Origin: Gemmatimonadota bacterium
Lineage (GTDB): Bacteria > Gemmatimonadota > Gemmatimonadetes > Gemmatimonadales > Gemmatimonadaceae
Length of the DNA: 35,728 nucleotides
Reading direction: 5' to 3'
NCBI GenBank assembly: GCA_031127075.1
Contig: JARIFA010000018.1
Location: forward strand, 1-35,728
Shown here: positions 22,454 to 31,963 of the stretch, piece by piece
How the letters are laid out: each line of letters opens with the position of its first letter
Numbering within the stretch: position 1 is the stretch's first letter
Program-made: the position numbers and the translations under genes
Notes under the pieces: model-generated
What the model was told of the DNA's origin: nothing
The model's database searches: none
Seen by the model: the letters and a program-made list of their open reading frames with translations, nothing else

Positions 22454-23599
22454 TTACGAACGACTTCGAGCGCTGGTCAAGGCGGCGGCGAGCGCGTCGA
22501 GGCGGAGCCATCCCTCCGGGGTGAGCCTGAGGCGGCCGGCGGGATCGAGAACTGCCCACCCCTGATCCAACCACGCAGTAACCGTTGTTATGTCATTTTG
22601 ATGGACACTTAACCCATCCACTGTTCGAAGGCCAAGGTACACCTCCTCCGCGGCCCGCTCCTCCGGCCCGAGCCGCTCACTTCCATCAACCGGATCGCGT
22701 CCGACCGACGCCGACGCCGACCAGGACGCATACGGGCCAAGGTTCCACCGTCGCACCGCACCATCGAAGCCGTGAGCCGATGGCCCCAGCCCGAGGTACG
22801 GAACCCGCGTCCAGTACGCCGAGTTGTGCCGGGCGCGGTGGGATCGGCGGGAGTAGTTCGACACTTCATAGTGGTCGAACCCCGCCCCGGTCAGTCGATC
22901 ATTTGCTCGCAGGAATTCCTCGGCGTGGCGCTCCTCCGGGGCCTCACGAACCTCCCCTCGGGCTGCCCAACGCCCCAGAGGCGTGTGAGGCTCAACCGTC
23001 AGTCCGTAAACCGAGAGGTGGGTCGGCTCGAGCGCGAGGGCAAGCTCAAGGTCACGCTCCCAGTCTCGGCCCATCGCCTCGGGTATCCCCGCGATTAAGT
23101 CCACGGAGAGATCGGCGATTCCCTCGCCGCGGAGGACTCGGATAGCCTCGGCCGTCCCCTCCGCATCGTGGCCTCGGTGCATCCAGTCGAGCACCTGGCT
23201 GTCAAAAGACTGAACGCCCAGGGAAACCCGGTTCACCCCTGCCGAGTGCCAGGCACGGACGGCATCGGCGCTCACATCCTCAGGATTGGCCTCTAGGGTG
23301 ACTTCCGTGTTTTTCCACAATAAAGTGGATAAGTCGCCAACTCCTGACTCCTCGCCGAATCGTCGGATGAGGTCGCCGATCCCCGCTGGACCGAGTAGCG
23401 ATGGCGTGCCGCCACCAAGGTACAGCGTCTTCAGTGAACCAGGTGCGATCCGAATCGACCGGGCCCGAAGCTCGCCGATAACACTTTCCACATACTTATC
23501 CACAGGAACAGCTTGCCGGACGGCGATCGAAAAATCGCAGTAGGAACACCGCCGCCGGCAGAAGGGGACGTGTATGTAGACGTGCTGGAAATTTTCCAC
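22454..23599 (-). CDS. hemW: Radical-SAM heme chaperone HemW
   Basis: A HemN-like radical SAM protein of about 381 residues. HVPFCRRRCSYCDF carries the [4Fe-4S]-SAM CX3CX2C motif (C14, C18, C21), followed by TLYLGGGTPSLL, EANPEDV and RVSLGVQSFD. The C-terminal HemN-like domain has GLGPSAHGF. The single CX3CX2C motif near the N terminus and the length fit HemW, which inserts heme into respiratory enzymes, rather than the coproporphyrinogen oxidase HemN. The GTG at 23599 is the likeliest start; an in-frame TTG at 23674 would add 25 poorly conserved residues. The first 110 codons are unusually AT-rich for this genome, with TTA leucine codons, and contain several DnaA-box-like 9-mers. Confidence 0.9.
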   Translation of the reverse strand: MENFQHVYIHVPFCRRRCSYCDFSIAVRQAVPVDKYVESVIGELRARSIRIAPGSLKTLYLGGGTPSLLGPAGIGDLIRRFGEESGVGDLSTLLWKNTEVTLEANPEDVSADAVRAWHSAGVNRVSLGVQSFDSQVLDWMHRGHDAEGTAEAIRVLRGEGIADLSVDLIAGIPEAMGRDWERDLELALALEPTHLSVYGLTVEPHTPLGRWAARGEVREAPEERHAEEFLRANDRLTGAGFDHYEVSNYSRRSHRARHNSAYWTRVPYLGLGPSAHGFDGAVRRWNLGPYASWSASASVGRDPVDGSERLGPEERAAEEVYLGLRTVDGLSVHQNDITTVTAWLDQGWAVLDPAGRLRLTPEGWLRLDALAAALTSARSRS

Positions 23600-23600
23600 A
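23311..23600. promoter_or_regulatory. Cluster of DnaA-box-like 9-mers inside the 5' part of hemW
   Basis: Within 290 bases there are one perfect DnaA box (TTATCCACA, 23496-23504) and several near matches. These are TTTTCCACA at 23311-23319, TTATCCACT on the opposite strand at 23324-23332, CTTTCCACA at 23484-23492 and TTTTCCACA at 23592-23600. The two at 23484 and 23496 are in the same orientation, 12 bases apart. No comparable cluster was noticed elsewhere in the window. The motifs force AT-rich codons (TTA, AAA, AAT) in hemW, which suggests selection on the DNA rather than the protein. They may bind DnaA (origin or titration site). Confidence 0.45.
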
Positions 23601-23684
23601 GGGCGGGACTGGTAATCTGGCAACGTGGCTTGGAGGTGGCGGTATCCACTCGGGAACGAGCGCCAAACGCCCAAAAACCTACGC

Positions 23685-23710
23685 TGAGAATGACCTAAAG
23701 TAGATTCTCA
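23685..23710. repeat. Inverted repeat in the hemW-dprA intergenic region
   Basis: TGAGAAT (23685-23691) and ATTCTCA (23704-23710) form a perfect 7-base inverted repeat with a 12-base spacer, giving 19 bases between arm starts (about two helical turns). It lies in an AT-rich stretch (about 23690-23765) that contrasts strongly with the GC-rich surroundings. It may be a dimeric protein-binding site; it is too AT-rich and lacks a U tract for an intrinsic terminator. No clear promoter was assigned for hemW in this gap. Confidence 0.5.
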
Positions 23711-23753
23711 AAATCAATCTTTTCAACAACTTGCAGATTTCACGTCATCTGAA

Positions 23754-25651
<1,898 letters not shown>

Positions 25652-25724
25652 TCAGAAGAGGCGGACACGCGGCTAAGATCGGCGCGCATGTGCCGCGGAC
25701 AGCATCGACGCATCGCGCGCCGGA

Positions 25725-26732
25725 TCAAACGACTGCGACGGGGCGGAGCTCGCCGACGATCGCTCCCCGCGTGTTGCGGATCCCCTTCCGGACGAACTCC
25801 GCGAGCCGCGGCGGGAGTTCCGACGGGAGCACCTGCAGCTGCTGCAGCGCCACGAGCACGGCGGCGTGCTGCGCCCGGAGGGCTCCGTCCTCCACCTTCA
25901 GTGCGAGCCCAAGGCCGAGTGAGGGGACCGCGACCGAGTGGACCCCTTCGGCGCCGACCTTGGCGATGATGGCGCCATCGGTCTCCTGTAGCAGGAGGGT
26001 GTCGAACCGTTCCGTGCCGCCGAGGAGCTGGGGATGCGCGCGCACCGCGGTGGCGATCCGCGTCGGTACCGGCTCCTCCGCGGCGATCGCGCGCGCCCAC
26101 CGCGCATACGCGAGCGCCATCCGCTCGAGCGGGAGCGCCATCACGGCGACGCCACATCCATCGATCCCGACCGGCATATCATCGAGCGGGACACCGGTCC
26201 ACGCCGACACCTCGCCGAGCGCATCGCGCTGGACCGGATGCTCCGCGGCCTCGTACCCGTGGAGGGACCACCCAGCCGTCTTCGCGCGTGCCAGCATCGC
26301 GGCGTGCTTGCCAGAGCAGTTGTTGTGGAGTCGCGTGAGCACGGCGCCGCTCTCGCGCCAGAGTTTCGCGCCGCGGATGGACAACGGTTCGTGCGGTCCA
26401 CAGGCGAGGTCTCCCTCGTCGAGGCCGAGCGACGCGAGCATCCGCGCCGCCACAGCGAGATGCTCCGGCTCCCCGCCGTGCGAGGCGCAGGCGAGGGCGA
26501 GCTCCTCCGTCCCCCAGCCGAGCGCGTCGAAGCCGCCACTCGCGAGGAACGGCATCACCTGGAAGAACTTCGCGCAGGAGCGCCACATCGTCACGAGCCC
26601 GGCATCGCGCGCGACCGCGAGCAACGCCTCGTCGGGTCCGACGACGGCGGCATGCACGCGATGCACCGATTCGACGATGTCGCCGCGGGTGACTTCGATG
26701 TCGAGGCTGAGGGCGCGCATGGGAGGAAGCAT
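25725..26732 (-). CDS. Rhizobial-type (class 3) L-asparaginase
   Basis: A 335-residue protein of the Rhizobium etli AnsA/ReAV asparaginase family, unrelated to the E. coli enzymes and built on a serine-beta-lactamase-like fold. The catalytic SxxK motif is RSCAKFFQ (S52, K55). The zinc/nucleophile-site residues appear as NNCSGKHA (C139, K142) and DGCG (C193), at a constant 4-residue offset from the described ReAV residues S48, K51, C135, K138 and C189. It should hydrolyse L-asparagine to aspartate and ammonia in the cytoplasm. There is no signal peptide. The start is ATG at 26732; a second ATG at 26720 is possible. It stands alone, with gaps of about 106-111 bases on both sides. Confidence 0.9.
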   Translation of the reverse strand: MLPPMRALSLDIEVTRGDIVESVHRVHAAVVGPDEALLAVARDAGLVTMWRSCAKFFQVMPFLASGGFDALGWGTEELALACASHGGEPEHLAVAARMLASLGLDEGDLACGPHEPLSIRGAKLWRESGAVLTRLHNNCSGKHAAMLARAKTAGWSLHGYEAAEHPVQRDALGEVSAWTGVPLDDMPVGIDGCGVAVMALPLERMALAYARWARAIAAEEPVPTRIATAVRAHPQLLGGTERFDTLLLQETDGAIIAKVGAEGVHSVAVPSLGLGLALKVEDGALRAQHAAVLVALQQLQVLPSELPPRLAEFVRKGIRNTRGAIVGELRPVAVV

Positions 26733-26843
26733 AGTCAGGTTGGGTGGCGCTCCGCCAACGGCAGGCGGCTCGGCGAAGGCGCCGATTCGGCGACTGAGGC
26801 GACGCCAACCGCGACGCCGACCACGCGGCCGACCGACTGGGCC

Positions 26844-27959
26844 CTACGAGTCGCCGACGAGCACGTCGGCGAGGGCCGCAGCCGACCGCGACCAGGTGAA
26901 CCGCCGCGCGTGCACGAGCCCGGCCTGCACGACCGCGGCGCGCCCCGCCTCGTCGCGAGTCCACCCGCGCACCACCGCGGCCATCGCCGCGGCGTCCTCC
27001 TCCGGGACGAGCGCCGCGGCCGTCCCGACCACCTCACACGTCGTCGGGTGCCGCGTGGCGACCACCGGCGCGCCCGCGGCCATCGCCTCGAGCGGCACCA
27101 TCCCGAATCCCTCCGCCCGTGAACAGACGAGCACCGCCTCGGCGCCCGCGTAACACGCCGCCAACGCTGACTCGTCGAGCCCCTCGAGGTCATCCATGCG
27201 CCCCGCCACGCCGAGTCGCGCCGCGAGCGCGTGGAGCGTGTTCGTGTGCGCCGTCCGCTCCCCCACGAGACGCAATCGCAATGTCGGTGAGTCCGAGGCG
27301 AGCTGTGCAAAGGCCTCGATCGCGACCTCGAAGCGTTTATGCGGCCGCTTCGTCCCCACACAGAGCAGGTACGGGGCAGCGCCGGGCGGACGGCGCGCCC
27401 CGGCGGCCTCGCCCACGGCGAGACACGCGGGCGCCACACCGTGCGGGATCACCGTGAGCCGACCAACGACCTCCGGAAAGCGCGCGGCGAACGCCGCACG
27501 CGAGGCCTCGGTCCCCGTCACGAGGGCGCGGCTCGCGCGGATCATCCGCCGCATCCAAGCCGCGACGAGCGCCGCGGACGCGCCACCACGCTCGAGGAGG
27601 ATCAGATCGTGCAACGTCGTCACCGGACGTCGGCGATGCGCGGAAGCCACACCCTGCCACCCACCGCGCCACGCCCCGTCCCAGTGCGGGAACCAGGTCA
27701 CGACCTCGCGCGGGAGATCCACGACCCGTCGGCGCCACCCGAGTGGCACGCGCACATCGTGCCGGCGCCACGGCACGTCGCGCACCTGCACCCGCCCCAC
27801 CATCCGCGCGATGGTCGGTTGCAGCGCGGCCGATGGCCCCACGAGGACGATCTCCTCGAAGCGTCCCGTCTGCGAGAGCGCGACGACCGACTCGCGCAGA
27901 TAGCGCCCGAGCCCGGAGGCCTCCGGCGCGCGCGCGTCGACGACGAGAGACGGCGGCAT
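26844..27959 (-). CDS. Family 4 glycosyltransferase
   Basis: A 371-residue GT-B glycosyltransferase. The N-terminal ARAPEASGLGRYLRESVVAL is the acceptor-side glycine loop, with TVIPHGV, CVGTKRPHKRFEVAIEAFA and, in the donor site, CSRAEGFGMVPLEAMAAGAP and VVATRHPTTCEVVG (EX7E). It probably builds surface polysaccharide; donor and acceptor are not predictable. The ATG at 27959 overlaps the cca stop by one base (TGATG); open frame further upstream lies within cca. Confidence 0.88.
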   Translation of the reverse strand: MPPSLVVDARAPEASGLGRYLRESVVALSQTGRFEEIVLVGPSAALQPTIARMVGRVQVRDVPWRRHDVRVPLGWRRRVVDLPREVVTWFPHWDGAWRGGWQGVASAHRRRPVTTLHDLILLERGGASAALVAAWMRRMIRASRALVTGTEASRAAFAARFPEVVGRLTVIPHGVAPACLAVGEAAGARRPPGAAPYLLCVGTKRPHKRFEVAIEAFAQLASDSPTLRLRLVGERTAHTNTLHALAARLGVAGRMDDLEGLDESALAACYAGAEAVLVCSRAEGFGMVPLEAMAAGAPVVATRHPTTCEVVGTAAALVPEEDAAAMAAVVRGWTRDEAGRAAVVQAGLVHARRFTWSRSAAALADVLVGDS

Positions 27960-29254
27960 CACGGGGCTCGGCGCGCGCGCGCGAGGAGCCCGTCGACGGT
28001 GTTCCGCGCGGGATCCTCGAGCACCGCATCGAGCAGGGCGCGCAACGTCTCGCCGATCGCCCGGCCGTCGGTGATCCCGACGGTGCGCAGATCGTCGCCA
28101 TCGACCGCGAGGTCCCCGATCGTGATGGGATCGCGCCAGGCGATGGCCATCGCGCGCCGATGCAATCGCCGGAACCGCGCGACGCAGTCGCGCTGCCACG
28201 CCTCGGCCTCAACGGCGTCACCACCGCCCTCCGCGCGCGCGCGCGCCAGCGCCACACGGAGCGCCGGGGGCACGACGAGCCGTCCGTACTCGGCGACCCA
28301 GCGGCGGAGGACGACGTCATCCCCCTCGAACGTCGCAAGGGGGCCGAGCGCCGCGACCGCCTGCGCGACATCGACGGCGAGCCGCGACTCCACATTGCTG
28401 AAGCGCAGCGCCTTCAGCGTGCGCTCGAGGTCGCGGGGTGGCGCGACCCCGGGCTCGGCGAAGAGCGCTGCGAGCCGGAGCGCCACACGCCCCGGTCGAC
28501 CCGCCAGCGGTCGATGCGGCAGGTGATCGATCGCGGCGAACCGCGCGGGGGGCGCATCGGCGAGCGCAGGCACGAGCGCCGCGAAGATCCCGGCCTCCCG
28601 ATAGCGCTCGAGCGTCCGCGCGGGACGCGCGACCTGCGCCATCACTTTCTCCAACTCCTGCTTCACCCGCTCCATCGAGAGGCGCCCGAGGTGCGGCGCG
28701 CTCCCGGCGATCGCCGACCAGGTCGCCGGGTCGATCGTGAAGTCGAAGCGCCCCGCGAACCGCAGCGCCCGGAGCGCCCGGAGCCGGTCCTCGCGCATCC
28801 GCTCTGCCGGCTCGCCGACGCAGCGGATCACCCGCGCCGCGAGGTCGGTGCGGCCATCGAACGGATCGCGCACCTCGAGCCGCTCGGGATGGACCGCGAT
28901 CGCGTTGATTGTGAAGTCACGCCGAGCGAGGTCCTCCTCGAGCGAGGCGCCGAACTGCACCACGGCGTGCCGGCCGTCGGTCTCCACGTCGTGCCGGAAG
29001 GTCGTCACCTCGTGGAGCACCCCGGCGCGATCGAGCACGCCGACCGTGCCGAACTGGATCCCGACCGGCACGGTCCGACGGAAGAGGCGCTGCACCTCCT
29101 CCGGCCGGGCATTCGTCGCCAGGTCCCAGTCGAGCGTCTCGATACCGACCAGGGCGTCGCGCACGGCACCGCCCACGCACCACGCCTCGAATCCCGCGCG
29201 CTCGAGCGTGCGGGCGATGTCGATGACGGCGGGGGGCGGGACGATGCGGGACAT
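27959..29254 (-). CDS. cca: CCA-adding tRNA nucleotidyltransferase
   Basis: A class II nucleotidyltransferase of 431 residues that adds or repairs the 3' CCA of tRNAs. Motif A is WCVGGAVRDALVG (25-37) and LDWDLATNA (D42, D44), followed by EEDLARRDFTINAIAV and the ERMREDRLRALRALRFAGRF head-neck segment. A closely related poly(A) polymerase cannot be excluded by motifs alone, but both tRNA genes in this window lack an encoded CCA, so a CCA enzyme is required. The ATG at 29254 was chosen over an upstream extension because it precedes the conserved N-terminal helix. Confidence 0.92.
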   Translation of the reverse strand: MSRIVPPPAVIDIARTLERAGFEAWCVGGAVRDALVGIETLDWDLATNARPEEVQRLFRRTVPVGIQFGTVGVLDRAGVLHEVTTFRHDVETDGRHAVVQFGASLEEDLARRDFTINAIAVHPERLEVRDPFDGRTDLAARVIRCVGEPAERMREDRLRALRALRFAGRFDFTIDPATWSAIAGSAPHLGRLSMERVKQELEKVMAQVARPARTLERYREAGIFAALVPALADAPPARFAAIDHLPHRPLAGRPGRVALRLAALFAEPGVAPPRDLERTLKALRFSNVESRLAVDVAQAVAALGPLATFEGDDVVLRRWVAEYGRLVVPPALRVALARARAEGGGDAVEAEAWQRDCVARFRRLHRRAMAIAWRDPITIGDLAVDGDDLRTVGITDGRAIGETLRALLDAVLEDPARNTVDGLLARARRAP

Positions 29255-29267
29255 ACCGAAAGCTACG

Positions 29268-30311
29268 TCACCGGCGACTACCGACGACGCCCAGCGCGAG
29301 CCCACCGAGCACGACCGCGCCGCCGACCAGGGTCCACGCGCTCGGCTGTTCGGCGATCGCCGGCAGCAGCGCGGCGAGCACCGTCGCCCCGACCGGCTCC
29401 ACCAGGATCACCAGACTCACCACGTAGGCGGGCACGTACCGCAACGCCCAGTTGAATCCCGTGTGCCCGAGGAGCATCGGGCCGACCGCGATCGCGACGA
29501 AGAGCGGCCAATCCCCGGTCGCGACCGGCGCGAGCGACGTCCCCGTCGCGCCGGCGAACACGGCGATGCAGAGCCAACAGGCCCCGTACACGAGCCCCAC
29601 GTACGCCCAGAGCGGGAGGTGGGCGCGCAGGCGGCGCCCGACGAGGTAGTAGATCCCGACGGTGATCGCCCCCACCACCGCGAGGAGATCGCCGGCGAGC
29701 GCCCCCGTCGTCCCCCCGGCGGCGGCACGATCCCCGAACGCAACGATCGCCCCGCCCAGCATCGCGAGGACGAGACCGGCGCCCTGGGCGCGCCCTGCGC
29801 GTTCACCGAGGACGAGCGCCGATCCAACGACGATGACGAGGGGATGCAGGTTGACCAGCACGACGCTCGCCGCGACCGAGGTCCGGTCGAGCGAGGCGAT
29901 CCAACTCCAGAAGTGGAGGGCGAGCATCGCGCCGCTGAGCGCGGCCCAGCCGAGGTCGCGGCGGGCGAGGGTGCGATACGTGCGCCACTCGCCGGTGACG
30001 AGGAGCATCACACCGATGCAGCCGAGCGCGAAGGTGAGGCGCCAGAACGCGATCGCGAGCGGCGGTGAAGCCGCGAGGCGCGCGAGCGGACCGCTCGTGG
30101 AGATTCCCAACACGCCGAGCGCGAGGACCACCGGGAGGATCGCGGGGCGGCGCGTCGATGACACCCTCGCCTCGACGGCAACCGCGGAGCGGTCGGCGGC
30201 GGGAGTGGCGGCGCCCCCATCGCGCGCGGCGGTCGGATCGGACGGGGTGTGGTCGGCTAGATCGGTCACGTCGGGAATGTACGGCTGTCCGCCGACCGTC
30301 GGCGCCGACAT
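29268..30311 (-). CDS. EamA/DMT-family transporter
   Basis: A 347-residue integral membrane protein with about ten hydrophobic segments arranged as two five-helix EamA repeats, for example PAILPVVLALGVLGIST, LGCIGVMLLV, LLAVVGAITVGIYYLVG and VVLGGLALGVVG near the end. Charged loops lie between them. Family members export or import amino acids, nucleotide sugars or metabolites; the substrate is unknown. The ATG at 30311 has an AGGGGA upstream and an about 45-residue soluble leader; a GTG at 30269 is an alternative start. Only 9 bases separate this start from the divergent hldA start. Confidence 0.88.
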   Translation of the reverse strand: MSAPTVGGQPYIPDVTDLADHTPSDPTAARDGGAATPAADRSAVAVEARVSSTRRPAILPVVLALGVLGISTSGPLARLAASPPLAIAFWRLTFALGCIGVMLLVTGEWRTYRTLARRDLGWAALSGAMLALHFWSWIASLDRTSVAASVVLVNLHPLVIVVGSALVLGERAGRAQGAGLVLAMLGGAIVAFGDRAAAGGTTGALAGDLLAVVGAITVGIYYLVGRRLRAHLPLWAYVGLVYGACWLCIAVFAGATGTSLAPVATGDWPLFVAIAVGPMLLGHTGFNWALRYVPAYVVSLVILVEPVGATVLAALLPAIAEQPSAWTLVGGAVVLGGLALGVVGSRR

Positions 30312-30320
30312 CTTTCCCCT

Positions 30321-31307
30321 ATGGCGCCCTCTCTCATCCCCCGCGCGCGGCTCGAGGCGCTCCTCGCCGTGCCGGCCACCCGCGGCCTCCGCATCGCCAT
30401 CGTCGGCGACGCGATGCTCGACGTCTATCTGCGCGGGGACGTCGACCGGATCTCCCCCGAGGCCCCGGTCCCGGTGGTCCGCGTCCAGTCGCGCGTGCAC
30501 GCGCTCGGCGGCGCCGCGAACGTGGCGCAGAACGTGGCCGCGCTCGGTGCACGCGGCGAGCTCGTCGCGGCGGTGGGGGACGACGCCGCCGGCGCCCAGC
30601 TCCGCGCGATGCTCACCGCCCTCGGTGCCGACGCGCACGGGCTTGTGACGACGGCGCGCCCGACGACGACCAAGACCCGCGTCGTCGCACGTGGGCAGCA
30701 GGTTGTGCGCGTGGACGAAGAGGTGGACGGTGACCTCGTCGGGGCGGAGGTCGCGGCGCTCGACGCCGCCGTCGCGCGCGCCATCGATGCGGCCGACGCC
30801 CTCGTGCTCGAGGACTACAACAAGGGGGTGCTCGTCGAGTCGGTGATCCGCAGCGCCATCGCGCGCGCCCGCGCGAAGGGGATCCCCGTGATCGTCGATC
30901 CCAAGTACCGGAACTTCTTCGCCTTCGGCGGGGCGACCGTCTTCAAGCCCAACCGCCGGGAACTCGAGGCCGCGCTCGGTGCCGCGGTCGACGTGGATCA
31001 TCCCGAGGCGCTTCCCGCCGTGCTTGAGCGGCTCGCCGTGGAGCGGCTGCTCCTCACCCTCGGGGAGAGCGGGATGGCACTGATCGACCCCTCGGGCGCG
31101 ACGCATCGCATCCCGACGACAGCGCGCGAGGTGTTCGACGTGGTCGGCGCCGGCGACACCGTCACCGCCTACCTCGCGGGGATGCTCGCCGCCGGCGCGA
31201 CGCCGCTCGAAGCGGCGGTCATCGCGAACCACGCCGCCGGCATCCAGGTCGGCAAGGCCGGGGCCGCGACCGTCAGTCCCGCAGAGATCCTCGAGGTGAT
31301 CGCGTGA
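30321..31307 (+). CDS. hldA: D-glycero-beta-D-manno-heptose-7-phosphate kinase (PfkB family)
   Basis: A ribokinase/PfkB-family kinase of 328 residues matching the kinase domain of HldE/RfaE. It has IAIVGDAMLDVYLRGDVDRI near the start, HALGGAANVAQNVA (GGAANVA, 63-69), LVLEDYNKGVL, DPKYRNF, KPNRREL and the phosphate-binding DVVGAGDT with base D279. It would phosphorylate heptose-7-phosphate to the 1,7-bisphosphate for LPS-core heptose. There is no C-terminal cytidylyltransferase domain, so it is the separate HldA type; the cytidylyltransferase and phosphatase are not in the window. The ATG at 30321 lacks an evident Shine-Dalgarno, and a later start cannot be excluded. Confidence 0.85.
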   Translation: MAPSLIPRARLEALLAVPATRGLRIAIVGDAMLDVYLRGDVDRISPEAPVPVVRVQSRVHALGGAANVAQNVAALGARGELVAAVGDDAAGAQLRAMLTALGADAHGLVTTARPTTTKTRVVARGQQVVRVDEEVDGDLVGAEVAALDAAVARAIDAADALVLEDYNKGVLVESVIRSAIARARAKGIPVIVDPKYRNFFAFGGATVFKPNRRELEAALGAAVDVDHPEALPAVLERLAVERLLLTLGESGMALIDPSGATHRIPTTAREVFDVVGAGDTVTAYLAGMLAAGATPLEAAVIANHAAGIQVGKAGAATVSPAEILEVIA

Positions 31308-31900
31308 TTCGTCCCCGTCCGGCCGTCGCCCTCCTCGCACTCGCGCTGTCCGTCCCCGCGGCGTCGGTGCACGCACAGACGGGCGCCGGCGTGGTGGCTG
31401 GGATCCGCAGTGTGAGCGGCGCGTCGGGTGCTCAGGGCGACGGTACGCAGGATGGCATCGAGCTGCGCGGACTGCTGGAGCGCCCCATTCGCGCCGGCGG
31501 TTCCACCACCCCTTCGTGGCGGATCGAACTCGCGTACACGCAGCTGCAGAAGCCACGTGAGGACGTACTCGGACGCTATTCGGTCAACGAGAACGGGTTC
31601 GAGTTGGGCGCATCACTCCGTGTCCCGGTGCGCGTCGCGCTCGCGCAGGCGTATCTCCTCGCGGGGCCAGTGCTCTCATACCGCGCCGCGTGCGGGGTCG
31701 ACTCGCACTTCGACTCGAACGGCCGGGTGCCGTGTGAGGGGGAGCGGACGAGCGCGGCCGGTGCGGCGGCCGGCGTCGGAGTGCGTGGCATCGCCGGCGA
31801 CCGGCTCGACTGGATCGGCGAGGTGCGGCTGATGCGCGGCACGGTCAACGCCGCGGGTGGGACGCTCCTGGCGATCGGGGTGGGGTTCCAGCGGCGCTGA
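31304..31900 (+). CDS. Uncharacterised exported protein, possibly an outer-membrane beta-barrel
   Basis: A 198-residue protein I do not recognise. It has a Sec signal peptide (about 1-24; RPAVALLALALSVPAASV then a probable cleavage near VHA-Q). The mature part alternates short amphipathic strands (IELRGLLERPIR, WRIELAYTQLQ, FELGASLRVPVRVALAQAYLLAG) and ends LLAIGVGFQRR, an aromatic/Arg ending that suggests a small outer-membrane barrel. Two cysteines (near CGVDSHFDSNG and VPCEGE) could form a disulfide. The GTG overlaps the hldA stop as GTGA, so it is cotranscribed with the heptose kinase, which links it to the outer membrane. Confidence 0.7.
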   Translation: MIRPRPAVALLALALSVPAASVHAQTGAGVVAGIRSVSGASGAQGDGTQDGIELRGLLERPIRAGGSTTPSWRIELAYTQLQKPREDVLGRYSVNENGFELGASLRVPVRVALAQAYLLAGPVLSYRAACGVDSHFDSNGRVPCEGERTSAAGAAAGVGVRGIAGDRLDWIGEVRLMRGTVNAAGGTLLAIGVGFQRR

Positions 31901-31906
31901 ACGCAG

Positions 31907-31939
31907 CGGCGCCCGGACCCCATCGGGGCCCGGGCGCCG
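31907..31939. terminator. Bidirectional hairpin between convergent genes
   Basis: A 10-base stem (31907-31916 with 31930-31939) and an inner 4-base stem (31918-31921 with 31925-31928) are separated by a single mismatch and close a 3-base loop. This near-perfect GC hairpin lies 6 bases after the plus-strand gene's stop and 24 bases from the minus-strand gene's stop. No U tract is seen on either side, so it may be a pause or RNA 3' stabilising hairpin as much as a true terminator. Confidence 0.6.
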
Positions 31940-31963
31940 GAAGACGACGGGGAGTGCGCCGGG

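Noticed and set aside
26733-26843. Terminator or promoter in the gap between the asparaginase and glycosyltransferase genes
   Set aside because: Only short imperfect stems are present and no U tract or convincing -35/-10 pair; nothing supportable.
30312-31556. Upstream extension of the EamA gene across hldA
   Set aside because: This is antisense to the clear PfkB kinase; the transporter begins at 30311 or 30269.
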